Origin: Nitrospirota bacterium
GTDB lineage: Bacteria > Nitrospirota > Leptospirillia > Leptospirillales > Leptospirillaceae
Length of the DNA stretch: 36,479 nt
NCBI GenBank assembly: GCA_021826965.1
Contig: JAKAYA010000019.1
Coordinates: forward strand, 1-36,479
Reading direction: 5' to 3'
The position numbers were made by a program, and so were the translations under genes. Positions 15,506 to 24,207 of the stretch are shown piece by piece. Under the pieces are notes generated by a model. The model had not been told where the DNA came from, did no database searches, and saw only the letters and a program-made list of their open reading frames with translations. Position 1 is the stretch's first letter. Each line of letters opens with the position of its first letter.

Positions 15506-17102
15506 AGTCGATACTGTCTTTCAGAGCCAGAAGACTGGCGGTAATCACGTTTTCGGAAACCCCTACCGTTCCCCATTTCCGGGAGTCCATCGAGGATTCG
15601 ATCAATACGCGGACCCGGGAGGCCGTACCGTGAGCTCCGGCCAGGACGCGCACTTTGTAGTCGAGAAGGCTGATCGCGTTCACCCCGGCATAAAAGGCCC
15701 CCAGAGCTTTTCGGAGAGCGTTGTCCAGGGCGTTGACGGGGCCGTTTCCCAAGGCGGCGGTGTGTTCGGTGGAAGAGCCGACACGGACCCGGATCGTCGC
15801 TTCCGAGAGCCCTTCGGCCAAAGGACCTTTCTGCTCCATCCGGACGTGAAAGAAATCGATCTCGAAATACGGGACGTAATCGCGGGACGAGGAGCGCATC
15901 AGAAGCTCGAAAGACGCCTCCGCCCCTTCGAACTGGTATCCTTCGTGTTCGAGTGTTTTTAATGTCGCAAGCATTTTCTGGGCTTCCGGACTGTCGCTGT
16001 CCAGGGGAATTCCGTATTCCCGCGCTTTTTCCGCGAGGTTGCTTTTTCCCGAGTGTTCGGAAAGAAGGATGCGCTGGGTATTCCCCACCGCTTCCGGCAG
16101 GATGTGTTCGTAGGCTCTCCGGTTTTTCCGGATGGCATGGACATGAACGCCGGCCTTGTGGGCAAAGGCGGAATCTCCGACGAATGGCTGGTTCTTGGGC
16201 AAGGGCCGGTTCTGGATCTCGAAGATGAACGACGCGACTTCCCGTAGACGGGAAAGCTCCCGGGCCGAAGTGACCGAAGCCCCCAGCTTCAGGACCAGGT
16301 CGGCGATGACCGAGACAAGATTGGCATTGCCGCAACGTTCCCCGATGCCGTTGATCGTCCCATGGACCTGCGAGGCTCCGCACCGGACGGCCGTCAGGGA
16401 ATTCGCGACGGCGAGCTCGCTGTCGTTGTGGGCGTGAATGCCGACCGGGGTCCGGACCACCTTCCGGACTTCCCGGACCCCCCTTTCCACCTCCCACGGC
16501 ATGGATCCGCCGTTCGTGTCACACAGGACAATCCAGTCGGCCCCCCCTTCTTCCGCAGCCTTCAGCGTGTCCAGGGCAAAATCGGGATCGTCCCGGAAGC
16601 CGTCGAAGAAGTGTTCCGCGTCGTAGACGAGTTCGCGGCCTGCCTGTTTCAGAAAGTCGCAGCTTTCGCGAATCATTTCGAGATTGGCGAACCGGGAGAT
16701 GCCCAGGATGTCCTCGACGTGGAGGGACCAGGACTTTCCGAAAATTGTCACAACCGGAGTACCGGCATCGAGAAGGGCGCGGAGAACCGGGTCGTCCGAC
16801 GTCCGGTTTCCGGACTTCCGGGTACTCCCGAACGCTGCAACGCGGGAATGGGACAAGCCGATGTCGCGCATCCGGCGAAAAAACTCGATATCCTTCGGAT
16901 TCGCTCCGGGCCAGCCACCTTCGATGTAGTCGACGCCCAGCCGGTCAAGATGTTCAGCCACGCGAATCTTGTCTTCCAGGGTGAACTGAACATCCTCGGA
17001 CTGGCTGCCGTCCCTCAGCGTCGTATCGTAGATCACGACCTGACCGTTTTCTCCGGAGTCCGGGCCAGGAGGAAAACCTTCGGGCCGGTCGTCATCCTTC
17101 AT
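15468..17102 (-). CDS. cimA: (R)-citramalate synthase
   Basis: 544-residue member of the isopropylmalate synthase family. It condenses pyruvate with acetyl-CoA to citramalate, giving 2-oxobutanoate for isoleucine without threonine deaminase. Seen are the [11 protein letters not shown] catalytic segment at about 24-34, the [15 protein letters not shown] metal histidines, and [12 protein letters not shown], then a C-terminal LeuA-type regulatory domain from about 400. The long insertion pattern matches the CimA rather than the LeuA subgroup. ATG 17102 overlaps the lysC end by 11 bases with GAGG about ten bases upstream. Pairing with lysC ties isoleucine and aspartate-family synthesis together. 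Confidence 0.92.
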   Translation of the reverse strand: MKDDDRPEGFPPGPDSGENGQVVIYDTTLRDGSQSEDVQFTLEDKIRVAEHLDRLGVDYIEGGWPGANPKDIEFFRRMRDIGLSHSRVAAFGSTRKSGNRTSDDPVLRALLDAGTPVVTIFGKSWSLHVEDILGISRFANLEMIRESCDFLKQAGRELVYDAEHFFDGFRDDPDFALDTLKAAEEGGADWIVLCDTNGGSMPWEVERGVREVRKVVRTPVGIHAHNDSELAVANSLTAVRCGASQVHGTINGIGERCGNANLVSVIADLVLKLGASVTSARELSRLREVASFIFEIQNRPLPKNQPFVGDSAFAHKAGVHVHAIRKNRRAYEHILPEAVGNTQRILLSEHSGKSNLAEKAREYGIPLDSDSPEAQKMLATLKTLEHEGYQFEGAEASFELLMRSSSRDYVPYFEIDFFHVRMEQKGPLAEGLSEATIRVRVGSSTEHTAALGNGPVNALDNALRKALGAFYAGVNAISLLDYKVRVLAGAHGTASRVRVLIESSMDSRKWGTVGVSENVITASLLALKDSIDYGLLKSGTAPRG

Positions 17103-18330
17103 GGGTCACACCTCGGGTTTCCGGTTGAAACTCGGCATGAAGGGCCCGGACGGACAGTTCCGAGTATTTTTCATCGATCAGGCAGGAAATCTTGATCTCG
17201 GAAGTGGAGATCATGAGGATGTTGATCCCTTCACGAGCCAGGGAAGAAAACATCCGGGCCGCAACACCCGAGTGCGATCTCATTCCAACCCCTACGATCG
17301 AGATCTTGACGATGTCCTCCTTGACCCGAACGCCGCCCGCACCGATCGAAGCAGCCAGATCCGTCGCCAGACGCTGGGCCTTTCTGGCGTCCGAGCGCGG
17401 AACGGTGAAAGAGATATCCGTGAGTCCGTCCTGTCCGACGTTCTGGACGATCATGTCCACCACGATGGACTGGCTTGAAATGGTGTCGAACATCCGGGCG
17501 GCCAGACCCGGTTTGTCCGGAACGTCCTGAACCGTAATCTTGGCCTGATTCTTGTCGAGAGTGATCCCGGATACGACGATATGTTCCATCCTTTTTTCCT
17601 CCGCCGTGACGAGAGTCCCCGCGTCTTCGGGAACGAAGGTCGAGCGGACCCGCACGGGCATCATATATTTCATGGCAAATTCGACGGAACGCGTCTGCAG
17701 AACCTTCGCTCCGAGAGAGGCCAGTTCCAGCATTTCCTCGTAGGAGATCTGATCCAGCTTGCGGGCGTTCGGCACCAGGTTCGGATCGGCGGTGAAAACC
17801 CCGGTCACGTCCGTGTAAATATCGCAACGGTCAGCCTTGATGGCGACAGCAAGTGCCACCGCCGTCGTATCGGAACCTCCGCGGCCGAGGGTGGTCACGT
17901 TTTCTTCCGCCGAGATCCCCTGAAACCCGGCCACGATCGGAACCTTCCCCTGCGAAAGGACCTCTTCGAGCCGTTCGGATGAAATGCTTGCGATACGGGC
18001 TTTCGTGTGGACGCTGTCCGTGCGGATCCCGACTTGTCGACCCGTCATGGACTGGGCCGAAAGACCGGCCTCGTTCAGTGCGATCGACAGCAGAGCACTG
18101 GTGACTCTTTCCCCCGACGAAAGGAGCATGTCCATCTCCCGTTCGTGGGGTTCGACGGCCAATTCGTGGGCCAGACGGACCAGCCGGTCGGTTTCTCCGC
18201 TCATCGCCGACACGACGGCTACGACCCTGTCCCCTTTTTCCACCGTCGAGCGAATAATGTTCGCGACATGTCGGATCCGGTCGATCGAACCGACGGATGT
18301 GCCGCCAAATTTTTGAACTATCAACGCCAT
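17092..18330 (-). CDS. lysC: Aspartate kinase
   Basis: 412-residue enzyme phosphorylating aspartate, the committed step to lysine, threonine and methionine. The N-terminal kinase motif KFGGTSVG is at 7-14; the conserved [19 protein letters not shown] segment follows. Two ACT domains make up the C-terminal third, from about residue 265, as in feedback-inhibited monofunctional aspartate kinases. The ATG 18330 has only a weak ribosome binding site. The gene heads the long minus-strand run; the promoter, if local, must lie within the relic sequence upstream, and no clear -35/-10 pair is seen there. Confidence 0.95.
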   Translation of the reverse strand: MALIVQKFGGTSVGSIDRIRHVANIIRSTVEKGDRVVAVVSAMSGETDRLVRLAHELAVEPHEREMDMLLSSGERVTSALLSIALNEAGLSAQSMTGRQVGIRTDSVHTKARIASISSERLEEVLSQGKVPIVAGFQGISAEENVTTLGRGGSDTTAVALAVAIKADRCDIYTDVTGVFTADPNLVPNARKLDQISYEEMLELASLGAKVLQTRSVEFAMKYMMPVRVRSTFVPEDAGTLVTAEEKRMEHIVVSGITLDKNQAKITVQDVPDKPGLAARMFDTISSQSIVVDMIVQNVGQDGLTDISFTVPRSDARKAQRLATDLAASIGAGGVRVKEDIVKISIVGVGMRSHSGVAARMFSSLAREGINILMISTSEIKISCLIDEKYSELSVRALHAEFQPETRGVTHEG

Positions 18331-18384
18331 TCTTGTGGGTGCCGCCTTTCTGTCTTGAGTTTTGATCGGGACAGGAAGGGACTG

Positions 18385-18905
18385 CCCCTTTCGGGATGTT
18401 CCCCTCCCGCACCACCCGGCGTGGGGGGCCGTACCAGGCGGTTCGAAAAATTGAGGTTACCCCAAGCCCTCATATTGACACCACGCCAAAAAGGTTTCAT
18501 CACAACCCGCTTCGGGCCCAGCTTCCCCTCGGCCCTTCGCCCATTTTGGGCGGCGACTATGGCCTCGGATGACTTCGCGCTCCGGATTTCTCCGTCGCCC
18601 TTTAGGATTCAAGGCGAAATCTCCCTGTGCAAGAACGCGATCCTTCCCCGCATAGCTACCGGATCGAGGCCCCCTCCCCTTGACCACAAAGGTTTCGCAA
18701 AAAAAGGGCATGCTCGACTTGATCGGTGACACCTCGTAACCGGTTTTTGTCGATATGGCTCAGGGTTTCGCTTCACACTCCTTCCCACGCTCGGTCGCTC
18801 TTGAGCAGTTCTGGGCTTCGCTTCGTTCGCTGTGGCTAACTCAAGGGAGGTTCATTCACCTCCAAGATCGTGACTATGCCGGACGCAACCTCTATCATCT
18901 TCGTC
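18385..18905 (-). repeat. Gene-free relic with dense RNA-like secondary structure, possibly group II intron remains
   Basis: This stretch of the gap 18331-18920 has no credible reading frame. On the minus strand its left part holds a hairpin GGAGGTGAATGAACCTCC (18846-18863), and its far end holds GC-rich imperfect hairpins around 18405-18445. The overall style, a structured 5' part and a structured 3' part with nothing between, resembles the ends of a group II intron whose reverse transcriptase gene has been deleted. I could not identify a convincing domain V, so this is only a suggestion. Another type of repeat or a decayed transposon end is possible. Base composition and word use differ from the flanking genes. 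Confidence 0.35.
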
Positions 18906-18920
18906 CGGATCGGTAAAATT

Positions 18921-19489
18921 TTACAGCATTTTTTCGATAAATCTTTCGGGGATCGCTTGTTTTGTCCAAAAAGGAGTATTCCTTGAAAAGTGTTTGAGTT
19001 GACCACACTCAACGGAAAGAATCAGCCGATGACTTTCTCCCGTATTGTCCAGGACAAAAATCCTTTCTGCAATATCGAAGGCGCACTTCAGATTTGCAAG
19101 ACTCCTTTCAAATCGTCTTGCGACATCTTTGGCAGGGACGGCATGTCCTCCGCTCGAAATCCGCTCCTCAATTCGGGCTTGGCATAGGGCGGGTCTCGAA
19201 ACACAAAAATGAAAATCAGATTCACTTTATATCCTGCGGCTTTTGCCCTTCTCATCATTTCAAGTTCCCGATTCCCGGAAAATGTGGTATCCACAGCAAA
19301 ACTTGATCTGGAAGACAGCAACTTCTCCTGTTCTCGAATGGCCATCTTTCCGGCTTGTAATGGACTCAGACCATGAATGCCAGCCAATGTGTCCGGGGAT
19401 ATCACCGGGATGCGCGAGGCGAGCCAGCGTTCGGCAATTGTCGTTTTCCCCGCTCCGTTCGGTCCGGCAACCACCCATAGCTGGGGCAT
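18921..19489 (-). pseudogene. Zeta-toxin-like P-loop kinase gene broken by a one-base frameshift
   Basis: Starts at ATG 19489, whose A is the last base of the upstream small gene's stop (TAATG). The N-terminal part has a Walker A motif GPNGAGKT, then VISPDTLAG and FAVDTTFSGN, as in zeta-toxin-like AAA kinases. After the FIFVF codons near 19199-19201 the frame leaves homology and stops at 19088. In the next frame, homology resumes with ARIEERISSGGHAVP and runs through DVARRFERSL and FVLDNTGE to a TAA at 18921. Adding one T to the TTT run would restore 190 codons including the stop, the expected family size. It is either a recent mutation, a sequencing error, or programmed slippage. Confidence 0.75.
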
Positions 19490-19740
19490 TACAAATCCCG
19501 AACCACACAAATTCTTCCTTCAGGATCCATCGTAACAATTTGCCGATGTCCATTTGGATATTTTTTGATCAACCCTTCCGGATAATGCGGATCTTCATAA
19601 TAGATGGGTCGACCAGCAGCCAGATGCTGTTGAGCGGCTCGACCGTCATCATGGATAAGGGCATTCGAGAACTCTGTCGACAGCAGGTAATCCTCAAACT
19701 GAGACAGCTGGATATTATTATCGATTTTTCTCTGTGACAT
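19489..19740 (-). CDS. Small antitoxin-like protein upstream of zeta-like kinase
   Basis: 83 residues from ATG 19740, which has GGAGG six bases upstream, a strong ribosome binding site. The protein is polar, without membrane segments. Its C-terminal half has a strand-rich pattern PIYYEDPHYPEG, then QIVTMDPEGRICVV. It shares one base with the kinase gene start. Small genes of this type commonly precede zeta-like kinases and are presumed antitoxins or immunity partners; I recognise no named family, so the role is inferred from the pairing. The segment is more AT-rich than neighbouring housekeeping genes, which suggests horizontal acquisition. Confidence 0.65.
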   Translation of the reverse strand: MSQRKIDNNIQLSQFEDYLLSTEFSNALIHDDGRAAQQHLAAGRPIYYEDPHYPEGLIKKYPNGHRQIVTMDPEGRICVVRDL

Positions 19741-19908
19741 TTTCTTCCTCCGGTCAATATTTCGATGACCTGGGATACTTTGAATCCGCTCTGCAGGGAT
19801 CATTTTGGAAAAGCGATCCACGAAGCAACCCAATCTCTGTTCCGTAGGTAAAAACCGATGGACGGATCAATTTTTATCGCTCTGTTCCCGTTTCCTGTCA
19901 CAATAGTT

Positions 19909-21057
19909 TTAAAGTTTTAAAGCGAGAGATTCCTTCCAGCTCCCGATTGTATGAAGAGGACCCGACAGAGCGATCTTTTCCGTCCATTTTCCGGCACCTT
20001 GTCCTTTTACTGTCGCCCCGTCGAAGGAGGAAACATGAAGATAAGGGACATGCCCCTTCTCGTGATTGCCGGTGACGGGCGAACTCAGATGATCGCACGT
20101 GAACCAGACTCCCTTGAACCGCTTCTGCGTGAAACAGGCGGTCAGAACAGGTCCCATCACCCGATCGAACTCTTCCAGAAACCGCACCTTCTGGAGGACA
20201 TTCCGACGATGGCTTGCCAGATCGAACCCCTCGATATGACAGAACACATGGGAGGTCCCCGGAGACCCGAGCGCACCCAAAATTGCGTCTCCCTTACAGG
20301 CGAGGGAGGTGTCCACATCCCCGGTCGCCTCTTTCAGGAGAGGGGTTTTCCATCCCAGAACCTTTCCGATCGCCCGGGCGAGCGGCGATCCGGCAATCAT
20401 CCATTTTCCTTCCGTTTCCGGAGGAGGAATCATTCTCGCAGGATCCCATTTTCCCACGCCCCAGGGCCATACGCAATGAAAAGGGGCTCCCGCGGGAATA
20501 CAGGCGATGGCATCATTCACCAGGTCCCCCACCAGTCCCTTGTCCGGAAGAGCCGCTCCCCGCCGGGGGGGTGGCGACGAACCGGGAGACCGTCCGTCGG
20601 TTGGATGAGTGGCCAGAAGTCGAGCAATCTTTCCCGAATTTTCCCGTACGGGAAGATATTCGAATCGGCCGGACCGGCAAGACGCGATGTCGAGAAAGGC
20701 CTTCCAGAAAGAGTCCGTTGGCCCGTCTTCGACGTAGGAATCGAGCCGGTTGTCCGCGATCCTTGCCGGGTTGAGAAGCCAGACCCACTTTTCGTCACCG
20801 GATGTACGCGAGGAGGCGTGGAAAGCCCCGTACAGAAGAAGGGAACGGGAAAAGGATTCCGCTACTTCGGCCGCTCCGCAGAGACGGAGAATGCCGGATT
20901 CGGAAGAGGGGTCGTCCCGGGTCCACCCCAGATCCAGTTGTCCCGACTCCCCTCTTTGCGACAGGCTGTCCAGAAAAGGAGTCCGGGCGATCTCCATTGT
21001 CGTCGGAGACGAGGGTTCGGCCAGACCGTCCAGGATAAAAACAAGCTGCGCTTCCAT
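19909..21057 (-). CDS. ApgM-type phosphoglycerate-mutase-like protein, candidate homoserine kinase
   Basis: 382 residues of the alkaline-phosphatase superfamily, archaeal-type cofactor-independent phosphoglycerate mutase branch. Metal-site landmarks are seen: FILDGLAE with Asp10, a serine-rich DPSSES segment (51-54) where the nucleophile is expected, HIEGFDLASH (His274, Asp279, His283), and TCDHLSSPV with Asp322 and His323, then His332. It directly follows thrC in the hom-thrC cluster. ApgM-like proteins found beside threonine genes have been proposed as non-homologous homoserine kinases. Since no GHMP-type thrB is present here, that role is a reasonable inference, but mutase activity is not excluded. 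The start ATG 21057 lies 22 bases after thrC and has no strong ribosome binding site. Confidence 0.8.
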   Translation of the reverse strand: MEAQLVFILDGLAEPSSPTTMEIARTPFLDSLSQRGESGQLDLGWTRDDPSSESGILRLCGAAEVAESFSRSLLLYGAFHASSRTSGDEKWVWLLNPARIADNRLDSYVEDGPTDSFWKAFLDIASCRSGRFEYLPVRENSGKIARLLATHPTDGRSPGSSPPPRRGAALPDKGLVGDLVNDAIACIPAGAPFHCVWPWGVGKWDPARMIPPPETEGKWMIAGSPLARAIGKVLGWKTPLLKEATGDVDTSLACKGDAILGALGSPGTSHVFCHIEGFDLASHRRNVLQKVRFLEEFDRVMGPVLTACFTQKRFKGVWFTCDHLSSPVTGNHEKGHVPYLHVSSFDGATVKGQGAGKWTEKIALSGPLHTIGSWKESLALKL

Positions 21058-21079
21058 CGTCTGGCCAGCCGCCCGGAAA

Positions 21080-22141
21080 CTAGAAACCGAGAACCCGGAG
21101 AACCGCTTCTTTTCCCGGAGGAACCCGAATTTCGGAATGGGGCGAAGAAAGAGCCGTTTCCGGATCCTTGAGCCCATGCCCTGTCAGCGTGCAGACCACC
21201 ACGTCGCCGGAAAGGAAACGCCCGTTTCGCGCATACTCGATGACGCCGGCCAGGGATGCGGCGGAAGCGGGCTCACAAAAGACTCCCTCTTCCTTTGCCA
21301 GCATCCAGTAGGCTTCCAGGATTTTTTCGTCGGACAAGGCGATGATGTCGCCCCGTGATTCGGATGCGGCTTTCAGGGCTCCCTGCCAGGACGCGGGGTT
21401 TCCGATGCGGATGGCCGATGCGATCGTTTCCGGTTTTTCGACAACATGACCCCGGACGATGGGAGCAGCCCCTTCCGCCTGAACGCCCACCATGCGGGGA
21501 AGATCCCGGAGTTTGCCGGACATCTTGTATTCCCGGTATCCCATCCAGCTCGCCGTAATGTTGCCGGCGTTGCCCACCGGAAGAAAATGGTAGTTCGGCT
21601 CGTGCCCGAGAATGTCGCATATTTCGAAAGCCACCGTTTTCTGGCCTTCCAGGCGGTCCGGATTGACCGAGTTGACCAGCGCGACAGGATGCGTAGCCGA
21701 AATGTCCCGCACCACCTGCAACGCTTCATCGAAGAGCCCCTGGATCTGGATGACGACCGCGTTGTGGATCACGGCCTGCGCGAGTTTACCCTTGGCGATT
21801 TTTCCTTCGGGAATGACGACGTAGACCTTGAGGCCTGCCCTGGCTCCATAAGCGGCGGCGGAAGCGGATGTATTGCCGGTGGAGGCACAGATCAATGCCT
21901 TTGCCCCCCGCTCCCGGGCTTTGGTGACAGCCAGGGTCATCCCCCGATCCTTGAAGCTCCCGGTCGGATTCTGTCCGTCGATCTTGGCGTAAAGACGAAG
22001 ACGGATCCCCAGATTTTCGACAATCCGCTCCAGCGGAACGAGGGGCGTTCCTCCCTCGCCCAAAGTGACGGGAACCGTTTGTGGCAATATCGGCAAAAAC
22101 TCCCTGTAAAACTGAATGATTCCCGGCCAATCGCTTTTCAT
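21080..22141 (-). CDS. thrC: Threonine synthase
   Basis: 353-residue PLP enzyme of fold type II, converting O-phosphohomoserine to threonine. The PLP lysine lies in NPTGSFKDRG (Lys64), followed by CASTGNTSASAAAYG and the glycine-rich phosphate loop LPVGNAGNITA. Length and pattern match the shorter bacterial class that starts near the catalytic domain. The ATG overlaps the hom stop by four bases (ATGA), indicating coupled translation with homoserine dehydrogenase. Confidence 0.95.
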   Translation of the reverse strand: MKSDWPGIIQFYREFLPILPQTVPVTLGEGGTPLVPLERIVENLGIRLRLYAKIDGQNPTGSFKDRGMTLAVTKARERGAKALICASTGNTSASAAAYGARAGLKVYVVIPEGKIAKGKLAQAVIHNAVVIQIQGLFDEALQVVRDISATHPVALVNSVNPDRLEGQKTVAFEICDILGHEPNYHFLPVGNAGNITASWMGYREYKMSGKLRDLPRMVGVQAEGAAPIVRGHVVEKPETIASAIRIGNPASWQGALKAASESRGDIIALSDEKILEAYWMLAKEEGVFCEPASAASLAGVIEYARNGRFLSGDVVVCTLTGHGLKDPETALSSPHSEIRVPPGKEAVLRVLGF

Positions 22142-23469
22142 GCTTCGGCATTTCCTTCCACGCGGATCAAAACGGTCGGTTCCGTCACATGCACGGAACG
22201 GTCAATGGTGTTCAGGGCTGCCCTCACGCTGGACTCCGGAGCCGTGTGGGTCAGAATGACGACAGGCACACTCCCGCCTTTTTTTCTCCCTTTCTGGATG
22301 ACGGACTCGATGCTGATGTCGTGTTCACCCAGAACTCCGGAAAGATAGGAAAGCGTTCCCGGAGAATCGGGGGCCATAAAACGGAGGTAATACTCGCTCC
22401 GGATCCCCGAAAGCCCCGTAACGGGGAGACGGATCCGGTCGTTCCAGGAAAACCCGAGAGGAGGAACCTGATGGAAACACCCGGTGTGGATTGCGCGCGC
22501 CAGTTCCATGACGTCTCCCATGACGGCCGTGGCGGTCGGATCGGATCCCGCCCCCCGTCCGTAGAACAAGGCCGGACCCAGAGACTCTCCGTTCACCTCC
22601 ACCGCATTGAAGACACCATCGACTTCTGCCAGCACCGAATCTTCCGGAAGGAAGGCGGGATGGACCCGAAGGTCCAGGCTGGTACCGTTGTCCTTTGCGA
22701 TACCGAGAAGTTTCAGGACATATCCCAGTTCCCGTCCGAACTCGATATCGACCGTCTGGACCTTCCGGATGCCTTCGACCGGAATCTCCCCGAACGGGAT
22801 CGGGGATCCGAAGGAAAGTGTCCCCAGAATGGCGAGTTTGTGTGCAGCATCGATACCGTCGATATCGAACGTCGGATCGGCTTCCGCATAACCGAGGCTC
22901 TGGGCTTCCCGAAGGACTGTTTCAAAGTCCTGACGTTCATAGGTCATCCGGGTCAGAATATAGTTGCAGGTGCCGTTGATGATGCCCCGGAGAGACTGGA
23001 TGCGGTTTCCTCCGATGCCTTCCCGCAAGGAGCGGAGAATGGGGATCCCTCCTCCAACGGATCCTTCGAAGGCGAAATCGGTCCGATGCGCCTGGACCGC
23101 ATGGAAAAGCTCTTCCCCGTGAAGCGCCAGAAGCGCCTTGTTCGCGGTCACCACCGACTTCTTCTTCCGGATGGCTTCCAGAAGGAGCGATTTGGCCGGC
23201 TCGATTCCTCCGATCAGTTCGATGACGATCTGGATCTCGGGATCGTTGATGACGGAGACCGGATCGTGGGACAGGACGACGCCGTCCAGGAGCCCCGAAG
23301 ACTTTTCCTTGATGTTCCTGTCAGCGACCGTCTTCAGGAAGAGGGGAAAGCCCAGCCTGCGACCCAGAAGGTCCGTCTCCTTGCGAAGTAGGCGGACGAA
23401 CCCCTGTCCGACAGTCCCGTAACCGATCAGGCCCAGGACGACCGATTTTTCTTGAGAGGGGGAGGTCAT
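22138..23469 (-). CDS. hom: Homoserine dehydrogenase
   Basis: 443-residue NAD(P)-dependent enzyme reducing aspartate semialdehyde to homoserine. The Rossmann motif GLIGYGTVGQG is at about 13-23. Further motifs are VVTANKALLA, the GIINGTCNYILTRM segment, and AEADPTFDIDGIDAAHKLAIL with the catalytic lysine. A C-terminal ACT domain (about 360-440) implies feedback control by threonine. The start ATG 23469 has GAGGA close upstream. About 90 bases separate it from the secreted protein gene upstream; no terminator was recognised in that gap. Confidence 0.95.
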   Translation of the reverse strand: MTSPSQEKSVVLGLIGYGTVGQGFVRLLRKETDLLGRRLGFPLFLKTVADRNIKEKSSGLLDGVVLSHDPVSVINDPEIQIVIELIGGIEPAKSLLLEAIRKKKSVVTANKALLALHGEELFHAVQAHRTDFAFEGSVGGGIPILRSLREGIGGNRIQSLRGIINGTCNYILTRMTYERQDFETVLREAQSLGYAEADPTFDIDGIDAAHKLAILGTLSFGSPIPFGEIPVEGIRKVQTVDIEFGRELGYVLKLLGIAKDNGTSLDLRVHPAFLPEDSVLAEVDGVFNAVEVNGESLGPALFYGRGAGSDPTATAVMGDVMELARAIHTGCFHQVPPLGFSWNDRIRLPVTGLSGIRSEYYLRFMAPDSPGTLSYLSGVLGEHDISIESVIQKGRKKGGSVPVVILTHTAPESSVRAALNTIDRSVHVTEPTVLIRVEGNAEA

Positions 23470-23559
23470 AGTTCCTCGCGAATCAGGTTGGAAAGGGAAT
23501 GTCCTGTCCGGAAAATTGCATCGTTTTTTTCGTCCGCAGTCCTGTCCGGACCACGGAGG

Positions 23560-24207
23560 TTACTGCATGAAAGGATTCTTCATCGGAAGAGGAATCGTTT
23601 TTCCCTCATCCAGCAATACGCTCCGGTAGGCACGAAAATAAGCTGCGACTGGAACGTTTCCCCAGTCCGTCTTTTCCGAAGAGGCAGGAATGTTGAAGAC
23701 GAGGACCTGCAGTTCCCGGTCGCCGTAATCCCAGATCAGGACAGCATCGTTCGGAAGCTGTATGCCTTTCTTCTCTTTCAGTTCTCCCGCCGGAATCATT
23801 CGCGGAGTCACATTCCGAAGAGAGTCCGGAAGAATGTCGCTCAGTGTCCAGTAGGGTTTCTGGGCAGGTCCGGAAAAGGGCGCGGTCACGAGAACGGCCA
23901 TGAGACGATTCTCCCGGAATTCGAACTGAAACTCGGGCGTATATTTTCCGTTGGACAAACGAAAGGGGGAAAAGAAAAGGTAACGGTCCTGGGGATGAGC
24001 GTCGAAATCCGTGTAGATCCCGCAAGGCAGGGCTGTAGAAGCCCCTTCCCTCGGCTTCAGGCCCGGGTCGCCCTTGTGAAAGACGGCCAGAATGTTTTTC
24101 GGGGAATCCCCCAGTTTCCAGCTCCAGGCCCAGGCATTGGCGGAACCCAGAGAAAAAAGGGAAACGCTGGCCAAAACAGCCAGAAGTTTCAGTCCTCGGC
24201 GTTTCAT
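23560..24207 (-). CDS. Hypothetical secreted protein inside the threonine cluster
   Basis: 215 residues with a clear signal peptide: basic MKRRG start, hydrophobic core, and probable cleavage after SANA at about residue 25. The mature part is soluble, with strand-rich stretches such as DRYLFFSPF, PEFQFEFRENRLMAVLV and ELQVLVFNIPAS. There is a single cysteine, and no haem or lipobox motif. I recognise no family. The ATG overlaps the stop of the aminotransferase gene (ATGA), so it is co-translated with it, though an exported protein is unexpected between two cytosolic amino-acid enzymes. Confidence 0.75.
   Translation of the reverse strand: MKRRGLKLLAVLASVSLFSLGSANAWAWSWKLGDSPKNILAVFHKGDPGLKPREGASTALPCGIYTDFDAHPQDRYLFFSPFRLSNGKYTPEFQFEFRENRLMAVLVTAPFSGPAQKPYWTLSDILPDSLRNVTPRMIPAGELKEKKGIQLPNDAVLIWDYGDRELQVLVFNIPASSEKTDWGNVPVAAYFRAYRSVLLDEGKTIPLPMKNPFMQ

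Noticed and set aside
18007-18729. 240-codon plus-strand frame over the relic
   Set aside because: It starts antisense within lysC and continues into the structured relic; the translation resembles nothing and there is no ribosome binding site.
23500-23559. Terminator between the secreted-protein gene and hom
   Set aside because: A short GTCCG/CGGAC stem is present, but the run that follows on the minus strand is A, not T.
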